Shown in pieces: positions 49,491 through 55,581 of a DNA stretch of 64,000 nt. The DNA is taken from NCBI GenBank assembly GCA_021848145.1, contig JAJZMX010000002.1, positions 62,001 through 126,000 on the forward strand. The letters are read 5' to 3'. The position numbers were made by a program, and so were the translations under genes. The notes below the pieces were generated by a model. The model had not been told where the DNA came from, did no database searches, and saw only the letters and a list, made by a program, of their open reading frames with translations. This DNA is from a bacterium. GTDB taxonomy: Bacteria > Patescibacteriota > Saccharimonadia > Saccharimonadales > UBA4665. How positions within the stretch are numbered: the stretch's first letter is position 1; every line of letters begins with the position of its first letter.

Positions 49491-49760
49491 TTAACGTCTT
49501 CGGCTGTTGGTGATATACCTAATTCTGCTCCAATCCTCTTGCCATTCAACAGAGGTTAATCCTAGCTCACTGGCAGCTCTAGCTATGTTAACCCTTTCGG
49601 CAACAGCCAGTGCTTCCTGGCGTTGCGCTTCGCTTGAATAATGTGACTGGTCTGCACCAGGCAAAGGGATCTCTTCTAAATGTCGGCCTACATAAAGGGC
49701 TGCATCCCTTTCTTCTTCAGTATTATAATGGGGTGCTTGTTCAAGTAAATTTAGTTTTTC
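49491..49760 (-). pseudogene. Open 89-codon frame with no usable start (remnant or non-canonical start)
   Basis: In the 446-nt gap, the minus strand is open from the TAA at 49761-49763 to a TAA at 49491-49493. The product has a normal soluble-protein composition: LLEQAPHYNTEEERDAALY, then VGRHLEEIPLPGADQ and ERVNIARAASELGLTSVEWQ. There is no ATG, GTG or TTG near the N-terminus, only an internal TTG. It is probably a gene that lost its 5' end, or one with an unusual start. The family is unknown. Confidence 0.45.
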
Positions 49761-49811
49761 TTAATTCTGGTACACCATAGTGAACGAGGTTCGAAGTGGT
49801 TTGCTATGCTA

Positions 49812-49841
49812 TTGACAGCGTAGGCATAAATAGAGTATCAT
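49812..49841 (+). promoter_or_regulatory. Promoter of the plus-strand VapBC module, leaderless arrangement
   Basis: TTGACA (49812-49817), an 18-nt spacer and TATCAT (49836-49841), followed by 6 nt and the ATG at 49848. No ribosome site precedes the antitoxin. Confidence 0.6.
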
Positions 49842-49847
49842 GTAGGC

Positions 49848-50090
49848 ATGAACAGCATACAATATACTATCCGCTCAATTCCTGCTAAGCTTGACCAGGC
49901 TCTGAGGCGAGAGTCTCAGGCTACCGGCAAGAGTCTTAACGAAGTAGTGGTTTCTACCCTAGAAAAAGGGGCTGGAGTTTCTCCTGATACTAGTTTTGAC
50001 GATTTAAACTGGTTCATAGGAAACAAGTCGTTAAGTAGTTCGTTCGAAGATAACATGGAATGGCTCAATAGCGTACCTAAGGAAATTTAA
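49848..50090 (+). CDS. vapB: Ribbon-helix-helix-type antitoxin (VapB-like)
   Basis: An 80-residue protein. The first ~40 residues (MNSIQYTIRSIPAKLDQALRRESQATGKSLNEVVVSTLEKG) form a ribbon-helix-helix DNA-binding fold of the Arc/FitA kind. The C-terminal ~40 residues are acidic and aromatic (SFDDLNWFIGNKSLSSSFEDNMEWLN), like the toxin-binding tails of antitoxins. It overlaps the PIN toxin by 1 bp, the usual antitoxin-first order. It should repress its own promoter together with the toxin. Confidence 0.85.
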   Translation: MNSIQYTIRSIPAKLDQALRRESQATGKSLNEVVVSTLEKGAGVSPDTSFDDLNWFIGNKSLSSSFEDNMEWLNSVPKEI

Positions 50091-50485
50091 TGCTACCTAA
50101 ATTAGCACTGGACACTAATGCATACAGAGCGCTTGATGATGGTAATAATAAACTAAGTAAGTACGTTAAATCTGCGGCAAAACTTGGACTGCCCATTATC
50201 GTGCTAGGTGAACTCTATTACGGGATTTTTCTAGGCAATAAACAGGAAGACAACCTAGTCAACCTTAATCGATTTATAACACTTCCTCGTCTGGATATAC
50301 TGCACGTTACTGAGGATACTGCTCGCATATTTGGGGAAATTGCTACAGAATTGCGTCAAAAAGGTAAGCCCATCCAACAAGACGATATGTGGATAGCCGC
50401 ACTTTGCAAGCAGTACGGTTACGCATTAGCTACTGCCGATAAGGGGTTTGTAGGGATAATAGGTCTTGAGCTGCTAAGCTTTTAG
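50090..50485 (+). CDS. vapC: PIN-domain ribonuclease toxin (VapC-like)
   Basis: A 131-residue PIN-domain protein. The acidic active-site residues are all visible: Asp8 (LALDTNAYRAL), Glu41 (VLGELYYGI), Asp98/Asp99 (QQDDMWIAAL) and Asp117 (ALATADKGF). VapC toxins cut tRNA or rRNA and are held inactive by the cognate antitoxin encoded just upstream. It begins on the antitoxin's last base. A plasmid-style mobile context is not evident. Confidence 0.92.
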   Translation: MLPKLALDTNAYRALDDGNNKLSKYVKSAAKLGLPIIVLGELYYGIFLGNKQEDNLVNLNRFITLPRLDILHVTEDTARIFGEIATELRQKGKPIQQDDMWIAALCKQYGYALATADKGFVGIIGLELLSF

Positions 50486-50489
50486 ACAA

Positions 50490-50510
50490 ACGCCTAGCAG
50501 GATTCGAACC
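50490..50510 (-). repeat. tRNA-Arg 3'-end-like fragment, copy 1
   Basis: On the minus strand, 21 nt match the T-arm/acceptor end of tRNA-Arg(GCG) (52246-52266) at 19 of 21 positions, including GGTTCGAATCCTGC. No other tRNA arms are present, so it is a fragment in the same orientation as the intact gene. Confidence 0.65.
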
Positions 50511-50589
50511 AAGTTTAAGGTGTTAGCAAATCACCTAATTTGAGCAAAACAAAAACAGAGGTCAAAACACTTATGGTACCGGGTAGTAA

Positions 50590-50608
50590 GAGAAGTCAGA
50601 AACTCTAT
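50590..50608 (+). repeat. 19-bp direct repeat flanking the minus-strand toxin-antitoxin module, left copy
   Basis: GAGAAGTCAGAAACTCTAT matches 51294-51312 at 18 of 19 positions. It overlaps the last bases of the PIN toxin gene. Confidence 0.7.
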
Positions 50609-50976
50609 CTTAGAGGATTGTGAAGTTTTAACCCCTCAATATTAGAAAAATCGGAGGTGTTGGCTGTCCATAATTCCGAATCATTAACGAGTGCTGTAGC
50701 GGCAATGACTGCATCGGGTATTTTAATTTTGTATTTTTGTCGTAGCTTGATAGTTAGTTGAGCTATAACGTCATCAATATATACTAATCCACCTGTATCA
50801 AGCATTCTACTAACTGCTTTAATTTCGTCATTAGTTATTTCTCTAAATCCTAGGGCCTCAATCTTAGTAATAATTGAAAATATGGGAGTTATGCTAGCTA
50901 AGTCTTTGCTATTTGAGATAGCACCAGACTTATACCAGCTTATAAGTACGTTGGTATCGATAACTGCTCGGTTCAT
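50605..50976 (-). CDS. vapC: PIN-domain ribonuclease toxin (VapC-like)
   Basis: A 123-residue PIN-domain protein. Active-site residues: Asp7 (VIDTNVLISWY), Glu40 (IITKIEALGF), Asp88 (KIPDAVIAAT) and Asp109 (ANTSDF). The first part of the last motif has Asn-Thr where many relatives have Asn-x-Asp, but the acidic residue is kept. It follows an AbrB/MazE-type antitoxin by 6 nt. It is a different subtype from the plus-strand toxin at 50090 and pairs with a different antitoxin fold. Confidence 0.92.
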   Translation of the reverse strand: MNRAVIDTNVLISWYKSGAISNSKDLASITPIFSIITKIEALGFREITNDEIKAVSRMLDTGGLVYIDDVIAQLTIKLRQKYKIKIPDAVIAATALVNDSELWTANTSDFSNIEGLKLHNPLR

Positions 50977-50982
50977 TATGTT

Positions 50983-51237
50983 TTAATTCCAATTGTCGCG
51001 CTCAGCTTGCTGCCACTCCGATGGATTGGTTATTTTATCCCAAACGGTTATACCACCTTTATTACGAGAATTCTTAATGCTGGCTTGCAAGTCAGCAAGC
51101 GTACCACCTGAAATCTGTGGGTCTTGAAGGATAACCTTTGCTCCTGGTCGAAGGTTATTACGTTCAGCATAAGATTTAGGCACCCTTAACGCGTAAGAGT
51201 TACCTGTTTTTATAACTGTTGCAGTTGAGGTTGCCAT
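50983..51237 (-). CDS. AbrB/MazE-type antitoxin
   Basis: An 84-residue protein from the ATG at 51237 (MATSTATVIKTGNSYALRVP); an open extension of 32 codons runs through the promoter and is rejected. Residues ~5-50 form a SpoVT/AbrB swapped-hairpin DNA-binding fold (KTGNSYALRVPKSYAERNNLRPGAKVIL). The C-terminal ~35 residues (GGITVWDKITNPSEWQQAERDNW) form a toxin-binding tail. It is likely to autoregulate through the palindrome at 51247-51266. Confidence 0.85.
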   Translation of the reverse strand: MATSTATVIKTGNSYALRVPKSYAERNNLRPGAKVILQDPQISGGTLADLQASIKNSRNKGGITVWDKITNPSEWQQAERDNWN

Positions 51238-51246
51238 AATATATAC

Positions 51247-51266
51247 TATTGTATATACATACAATA
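51247..51266. promoter_or_regulatory. Palindromic operator of the AbrB/PIN module
   Basis: A perfect palindrome TATTGTAT-N4-ATACAATA overlaps the -10 (TACAAT at 51248-51253, minus strand) and the spacer of the module's promoter. This is what an autoregulatory antitoxin operator should look like. Confidence 0.7.
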
Positions 51267-51276
51267 AACTTGTCAA
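51248..51276 (-). promoter_or_regulatory. Promoter of the AbrB/PIN module
   Basis: On the minus strand, TTGACA (51271-51276), an exact 17-nt spacer and TACAAT (51248-51253), 10 nt before the ATG at 51237. The best-scoring promoter of the accessory patch by eye. Confidence 0.75.
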
Positions 51277-51293
51277 TAACTTTTTTGTAATCC

Positions 51294-51312
51294 GAGAGGT
51301 CAGAAACTCTAT
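51294..51312 (+). repeat. 19-bp direct repeat flanking the minus-strand toxin-antitoxin module, right copy
   Basis: GAGAGGTCAGAAACTCTAT, one mismatch from 50590-50608. The two copies bracket the AbrB/PIN module and its promoter. Confidence 0.7.
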
Positions 51313-51321
51313 TGAATATGA

Positions 51322-51327
51322 TATGAT
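51322..51327 (+). promoter_or_regulatory. -10 element of the 72-aa gene, leaderless arrangement
   Basis: TATGAT followed by 6 nt and the ATG at 51334; a second TATGAT overlaps at 51317-51322. Confidence 0.4.
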
Positions 51328-51333
51328 TTGCAT

Positions 51334-51552
51334 ATGAGTGGTATAGGGACAGGAAAAGTCCCAAGCGATGATTATTTAAGACAGCTTGAAAGCAGGCTTA
51401 ATGACGACCCGCAGTTTAATATAGAGCTACTTACTTTTCGACTTTTTGAACTTGCATCTCATGCTGATAGGACTGAAGCTGTTTCAATCATGGAAGAAAT
51501 GGGTAGGTGGCAAGCAATCGCAGATGGTAGTGAACATTCACCAACAAAGTAA
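51334..51552 (+). CDS. Small 72-aa soluble protein, unknown
   Basis: A 72-residue acidic helical protein (MSGIGTGKVPSDDYLRQL, then ELLTFRLFELASHADRTEAV, EEMGRWQAIA). I chose the ATG at 51334, six bases after a -10 element, over a TTG two codons upstream. No family recognised. It lies divergent from the AbrB/PIN module and could be part of another small toxin-antitoxin-like unit with the frame at 51524. Confidence 0.45.
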   Translation: MSGIGTGKVPSDDYLRQLESRLNDDPQFNIELLTFRLFELASHADRTEAVSIMEEMGRWQAIADGSEHSPTK

Positions 51553-51667
51553 TACTAAACTGAGACTGGTACACCTTCCAGTTTCGACTTGGGACCGCCT
51601 TAAGAACGAATTACTGCGGTGGTATGAAACATTTGAAGCATCACCTCTGCCAAGTCTAGAACAGTAA
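51524..51667 (+). CDS. Possible 47-aa protein overlapping the 72-aa gene
   Basis: A 47-residue frame starting at an ATG inside the end of the previous gene (29-bp overlap, different frame). It encodes KLRLVHLPVSTWDRLKNELL and RWYETFEASPLPSLEQ. The distal part is related to the decayed copy at 48656-48736, showing it was once part of a conserved coding sequence. It may be a genuine small protein or a fragment. Evidence is modest. Confidence 0.35.
   Translation: MVVNIHQQSNTKLRLVHLPVSTWDRLKNELLRWYETFEASPLPSLEQ
51567..51646 (+). repeat. ~80-nt dispersed repeat, copy with open frame
   Basis: Partner of 48656-48736; the longest shared run includes ATTTGAAGCATC. See the 47-aa frame. Confidence 0.45.
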
Positions 51668-51672
51668 CTACC

Positions 51673-51689
51673 GTGCCGGATTAGAACCA
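51673..51689 (-). repeat. tRNA T-arm-like fragment, degenerate copy
   Basis: On the minus strand, GGTTCTAATCC followed by GGCACG resembles the T-arm/acceptor end of the tRNA-Arg gene with a few changes and one missing base. The third such piece in 1.8 kb. Confidence 0.35.
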
Positions 51690-51740
51690 GGCTAGCTCGC
51701 TCAGGACTAACAATACATCAATGTGCCGCAAAGCTCTTGT

Positions 51741-52214
51741 CTAGCTGGAGGGCTTCAGTGCTTTTCTAATAGCTAGAAGTGCCCTTATGATCATTATCCA
51801 CAAAATGAGTACTAAAAATCCTATAGATTGTTGGGTTAATGCACTGTTTGCAACTGCTACCACTAATATTGAAAAGAAAAGCACCCATAAGTTTCTTTTT
51901 GCTTCGTTGACGTTGACACTGGGTCTTTTTAGCTCACGACCCAACACAATCATTAATATAGACACGATTAATGAAATTATTACAGCGAATATGTATTTGA
52001 CAAGAGTGGCTTTGCTGATTTTACTATCATGATAGTCTACATAACTTATGAACACTAAGATAAATGTAGCTGCTAAAGAAACCCAGCCTAGAATTACAGA
52101 TAAATCCCCCGTATTTTTTACCCAATTGGAGGCTTTTGTTTGAGCATCATTTTTAGGTCGTACAGGATTTTGTTGGTTTGGTGAAGTGTAATTACTAATG
52201 TTTTGGTTGTCCAT
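51741..52214 (-). CDS. Small four-helix membrane protein, unknown
   Basis: A 157-residue protein. The first ~35 residues are Asn/Gln/Pro-rich; four hydrophobic segments follow (VILGWVSLAATFILVFISYV, YIFAVIISLIVSILMIVLG, LWVLFFSILVVAVANSAL, IGFLVLILWIMIIRALLAI). I recognise no family. An extended -10 element (TGCTATAAT) lies 9 nt before the ATG. It sits between the accessory patch and tRNA-Arg. Confidence 0.6.
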   Translation of the reverse strand: MDNQNISNYTSPNQQNPVRPKNDAQTKASNWVKNTGDLSVILGWVSLAATFILVFISYVDYHDSKISKATLVKYIFAVIISLIVSILMIVLGRELKRPSVNVNEAKRNLWVLFFSILVVAVANSALTQQSIGFLVLILWIMIIRALLAIRKALKPSS

Positions 52215-52241
52215 TTTGCAATAATTATAGCATAAGCTTTA

Positions 52242-52318
52242 TGGTACGCGTGGCAGGATTCGAACCTACGACCTTTGGCTCCGCAAGCCAACGCTCTATC
52301 CAGCTGAGCTACACGCGC
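52242..52318 (-). tRNA. tRNA-Arg (anticodon GCG)
   Basis: A 77-nt tRNA on the minus strand. Acceptor GCGCGTG pairs with CACGCGT (one G:U), discriminator A and encoded CCA. The D-arm is AGCTCAGCTGGATAGAGC, the anticodon arm TTGGC-TTGCGGA-GCCAA gives GCG (Arg, CGC), and the T-arm is GTAGGTTCGAATCCTGC. Its 3' end is echoed in fragments at 50490-50510 and 51673-51689. Confidence 0.97.
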
Positions 52319-52373
52319 TTATAAAGGGTTAGTTTAACACTTTTTAAGGTGATCCACCAACTGAACATTTAAA

Positions 52374-52382
52374 TGCTAAAAT
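52374..52382 (+). promoter_or_regulatory. Extended -10 element of tRNA-Ser(CGA)
   Basis: TGC-TAAAAT, 21 nt before the mature tRNA 5' end. Confidence 0.45.
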
Positions 52383-52403
52383 GAATTCTGTTAACACCCC
52401 TAA

Positions 52404-52496
<93 letters not shown>

Positions 52497-52505
52497 ACAC
52501 GTATT

Positions 52506-52534
52506 TTGACAGAGTCTCAAACATATGCTAATAA
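52506..52534 (+). promoter_or_regulatory. Promoter of the zincin-like gene
   Basis: TTGACA (52506-52511), a 17-nt spacer and TAATAA (52529-52534), 27 nt before the ATG at 52562. Confidence 0.5.
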
Positions 52535-52561
52535 TATGTCCAGTTAGCTAAAACAAAAAAA

Positions 52562-54004
52562 ATGACAAATTTCGAAAATCCTTCTCTCCCTTCTCCGGAA
52601 GATGTATATCAGTCGAATTCTGAAGCTTTTAGCGTGTTTGGCGGCGTTATGGATAGATTAATACAGACAATGCCAGAAGTTGCCGCCAGCCAGGAAATTA
52701 TACATCAAGGCGCAGCTTCACTAATTGAAGATTTTGAACTAAAGCCAAGTTTATTTGAGGATCCTGGGAGAAGCATAGTTTTTGCCAGCCTTGCAAAAAA
52801 ATATGGTGACTTGATGCATAGTGATAACGGGGATGAGAGAGAATATGATTTTATTGGTTCAGCGCTAGTATTGTTAGCACGGAATCATTCAGATAAACTA
52901 GGCAGCGAGCAAGAAGACGACCCTGAGGCCTCGCTTTCCGAAACCTATAAACTTAGCGTTTATGACAAGTACACAGACAAAGAACTAACTGAAAAACTTA
53001 GAGTAGCTATAGATAACGGCATGCTTGATGCGGTTAAAGAACGTTTACAGATAACCAGTGAGAACGAACAGCCATATGAAGTCCGGGTATTAAATGTCGC
53101 CTCCTCTGATCTAGATTTTCTTGGTTTGAGCGCCCCAAAGCTTGAAGATACAGAATTAAATACCGAACAAGGCTTAAGAGAAATATTAGATAAGTTGAAA
53201 GAACATGGTGATTTAGTCGAACAGATTAATGCATTCAAAAAAGGCTGCATCCAGCGTGGCGCGAATTTCGCTAAGGAAAGGGGTCATGATGGTTTAACTG
53301 CGCCTGCCTGGGTAACCACTATTGCCGGCAGACGCTTTTTGTGCGTAAATATGCCCCTGGCAGAAAAATTAATTGATCCAGAATTAACTCAGAACGCGTC
53401 TTATTATAGTCAAGATTATAGAGCAAGAGATTTTGCTACCCTAGAGCACGAATACACCCATTCCCAGGGCGGATTAAATGTAGATAATGGTATTTCCTTT
53501 GGAATAGGCCTGGAAGAGTTAAGGGCGGAATATTTTTCGGGAAGCATGCAAGGATATCAAGACATGAAGGGCTTGTTTTTAGACATATTTGTCATTACGG
53601 GTTATCACCCAGACGAATTGTTTGAACAGAGCCCTATAGGAGGCAGCGCTGAAGAGCATTATGCAAAACTTGCCGATATAGTAGGGTTAGATAATTTAAC
53701 AGAGGTATTACTGTCTGTGCCAATGGCTTACTTATCTGATCAGCCTGATAAGTATACTCGAAAGGCATTTGAAAGTTTCGGGGGTTACGATGGTTTGCTT
53801 AGTCGTTTACTACATAGGCAATATGAAGCTGGTAAAGAGGGTGAGATAGAAGATCGCATTGAAAGAAGAGTTAGTATTCTTCAATCCATTGACGGTGATG
53901 CTAGCTGGGTTTTGAACCATCGGCGTAAATTTGGCCTCAATATAGTTACTGATTTAATAGAAGCCAGATACAATCAAGTGGCTGGACAACCCGAGCAGTC
54001 TTAA
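52562..54004 (+). CDS. Zincin-like protein with HEYTH motif, intracellular
   Basis: A 480-residue soluble protein without signal peptide or membrane segment. Residues ~296-300 (ATLEHEYTHSQGG) carry the HExxH zinc-binding helix, and a downstream GLEELRAEYFSG at ~316-327 supplies a candidate third glutamate ligand, as in gluzincin metallopeptidases. The N-terminal ~250 residues are acidic and helical with no clear homology. I infer a cytoplasmic metallopeptidase-like protein; the family and substrate are unknown. It is preceded by a TTGACA-type promoter. Confidence 0.65.
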   Translation: MTNFENPSLPSPEDVYQSNSEAFSVFGGVMDRLIQTMPEVAASQEIIHQGAASLIEDFELKPSLFEDPGRSIVFASLAKKYGDLMHSDNGDEREYDFIGSALVLLARNHSDKLGSEQEDDPEASLSETYKLSVYDKYTDKELTEKLRVAIDNGMLDAVKERLQITSENEQPYEVRVLNVASSDLDFLGLSAPKLEDTELNTEQGLREILDKLKEHGDLVEQINAFKKGCIQRGANFAKERGHDGLTAPAWVTTIAGRRFLCVNMPLAEKLIDPELTQNASYYSQDYRARDFATLEHEYTHSQGGLNVDNGISFGIGLEELRAEYFSGSMQGYQDMKGLFLDIFVITGYHPDELFEQSPIGGSAEEHYAKLADIVGLDNLTEVLLSVPMAYLSDQPDKYTRKAFESFGGYDGLLSRLLHRQYEAGKEGEIEDRIERRVSILQSIDGDASWVLNHRRKFGLNIVTDLIEARYNQVAGQPEQS

Positions 54005-54028
54005 ACAATATAATACTTGAGTTGATTA

Positions 54029-54034
54029 TATAAT
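54029..54034 (+). promoter_or_regulatory. -10 element of the HIT gene, leaderless arrangement
   Basis: TATAAT with 6 nt to the ATG at 54041; another TATAAT is at 54009-54014. Confidence 0.55.
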
Positions 54035-54040
54035 TGAGTT

Positions 54041-54427
54041 ATGGCTAGCATTTTTACAAAGATAATAAATGGCGAAATTCCATCAATAAAAGTTCATGAA
54101 GATGGTAAAACTTTAGCAATTATGGACATTAACCCTATACAAGAAGGTCAGATACTGGTGATCCCTAAAACTGAAGTTTCTTTTGTTTGGGATCTGAATC
54201 CCAAAGACTATCAGGCTTTGATGGATACTGTTCGTAGGGCTGGTATAAGCATTAGGAAGGCTTTTCCAAACAAAACCCATGTTGGAGTTATGATTGAAGG
54301 CCTGGAAGTGGTTGACCATGCTCATGTGAAGGTGTTTCCATTCTCTAATGCCGTAGAATACCACGCTGAGGCGCGTCCCGCAGACCAGTCAGATCTAATT
54401 AAACTAGCCACTAGACTAACGTTCTAG
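54041..54427 (+). CDS. HIT-family nucleotide hydrolase/transferase
   Basis: A 128-residue HIT protein. The start MASIFTKIINGEIPSIKVHED is the standard HIT N-terminus. The catalytic triad motif is changed: the usual H-x-H-x-H-x-x reads VDHAHVKVFPF, so the first and second His are kept and the third is Lys. HIT proteins split nucleotide-phosphoramide or dinucleotide bonds. The altered third His may reduce or change activity. Length is normal. Confidence 0.88.
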   Translation: MASIFTKIINGEIPSIKVHEDGKTLAIMDINPIQEGQILVIPKTEVSFVWDLNPKDYQALMDTVRRAGISIRKAFPNKTHVGVMIEGLEVVDHAHVKVFPFSNAVEYHAEARPADQSDLIKLATRLTF

Positions 54428-54441
54428 TAAACTGATGTTGA

Positions 54442-54624
54442 ATGTCAAATAACCTAATAGCTCTCATAATTGCCGCTGGTATTGCAGCTTTTGTATACCA
54501 TACTATTGGTAAAAGATTGGGTTATGGGGATAACCAAAAGAGAGTTTGGACCGTCACGGGCACTGTTTTCGTTGTGGGGTATCTTGTTTTGATATTTACT
54601 TTTACATGGCTAATTCATTTCTAA
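54442..54624 (+). CDS. Small 60-aa two-helix membrane protein
   Basis: A 60-residue protein with two hydrophobic segments (LIALIIAAGIAAFVYHTIG and VWTVTGTVFVVGYLVLIFTFTWLI) joined by a basic loop (KRLGYGDNQKR). It starts 14 nt after the HIT gene and is probably co-transcribed. Function unknown. Confidence 0.55.
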   Translation: MSNNLIALIIAAGIAAFVYHTIGKRLGYGDNQKRVWTVTGTVFVVGYLVLIFTFTWLIHF

Positions 54625-54663
54625 ACTAGCAATACATTACTGGTTTAGGAAGGCCTTAACTGG

Positions 54664-54669
54664 TATTAT
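54664..54669 (+). promoter_or_regulatory. -10 element of the XRE-HAD gene, leaderless arrangement
   Basis: TATTAT with 6 nt to the ATG at 54676. An ATG at 54670 directly abuts the hexamer and cannot be on a transcript started from it. Confidence 0.55.
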
Positions 54670-54675
54670 ATGGCT

Positions 54676-55581
54676 ATGGACGAGAAGGGGTTGGGCAAGC
54701 GTCTGCAGAATATGCGTAGACAGGCTGGTTTAACACAGCAGCAGTTGTGCCAGGCTGCTAACCTTAGCTTTTCTACTCTTACTAAAATTGAACGTGGGGC
54801 AATTAAGTCACCTTCTATCTTTACTATTCAGAGCATTGCTAATGCTCTTGGATTAGGTCTGGATGAATTAGTTGGGAGTAAGGGGGGCTCTAAATTAATA
54901 AAAAATAAAGAAACTAAGTCAGGCGTGAAATTTATCTTCTTTGACGTTAATGGTTGTATGGTTCGTTTTTACCATAGGGCCTTTGCGCAAGTAGCGAGGG
55001 ATTACGGAGTCTCTCCAGATTTAGTAGAAATGGCCTTCTTGCACTATAACTCAGATGCCTGCAAAGGGTTGCTTACTATGCATGATTTCAACAAGGCAAT
55101 AGCCATGCGCCTGGGCATACCATCGTTGGATTGGGCTAAGTATTATTTATCCGCCGTTGAGCCAATGCCTGGTATGACTGAGGTTGTTAAGTGGGCTAGT
55201 AATAATTACGGTATTGGTCTGCTAACTAATATTATGCCTGGTTTGTTAGGCGAGCTAAAAATGAATAAGGTCATCCCGGATCTTGATTATGATGTTGTCA
55301 TTGATTCCTCTGAAGTTGGGCTAATTAAGCCTGACCCTGGAATTTTTGAGCTGGCAGCTTCAAGGTCAGGAGTACCTAAGGAAAAGTTACTTCTCGTTGA
55401 TGACACTCGGGAGAATGTGGCACAGGCTGAGAGCATTGGTTGGCATGTATTGTGGTTTGATTACGCCCAACCTGACGAGTCAGTCGACCAGGTAAAAATG
55501 GCTATAGAGATGATCAATACTAATTCGAGAAACGAAATTTCTCCTGCAAGTAATTCTCTAGAATTTGCTCAGATTCAATAA
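54676..55581 (+). CDS. XRE-family HTH domain fused to a HAD-like hydrolase domain
   Basis: A 301-residue fusion. Residues ~5-66 form an XRE helix-turn-helix (LGKRLQNMRRQAGLTQQQLCQAANLSFSTLTKIERGAIKSPSIFTIQSIANALG). Residues ~83-285 are a HAD domain with motif I FFDVNGCMVRF (nucleophile Asp90, but Asn92 in place of the usual second Asp), LLTNIMPG (motif II region), GLIKPDPGIFEL (motif III) and LLVDDTRENVAQAESIGW (motif IV). The change at the acid/base position suggests an altered or binding-only role. A ligand-sensing transcription factor is a reasonable inference. Its 3' end overlaps valS by 62 bp on the opposite strand. Confidence 0.85.
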   Translation: MDEKGLGKRLQNMRRQAGLTQQQLCQAANLSFSTLTKIERGAIKSPSIFTIQSIANALGLGLDELVGSKGGSKLIKNKETKSGVKFIFFDVNGCMVRFYHRAFAQVARDYGVSPDLVEMAFLHYNSDACKGLLTMHDFNKAIAMRLGIPSLDWAKYYLSAVEPMPGMTEVVKWASNNYGIGLLTNIMPGLLGELKMNKVIPDLDYDVVIDSSEVGLIKPDPGIFELAASRSGVPKEKLLLVDDTRENVAQAESIGWHVLWFDYAQPDESVDQVKMAIEMINTNSRNEISPASNSLEFAQIQ

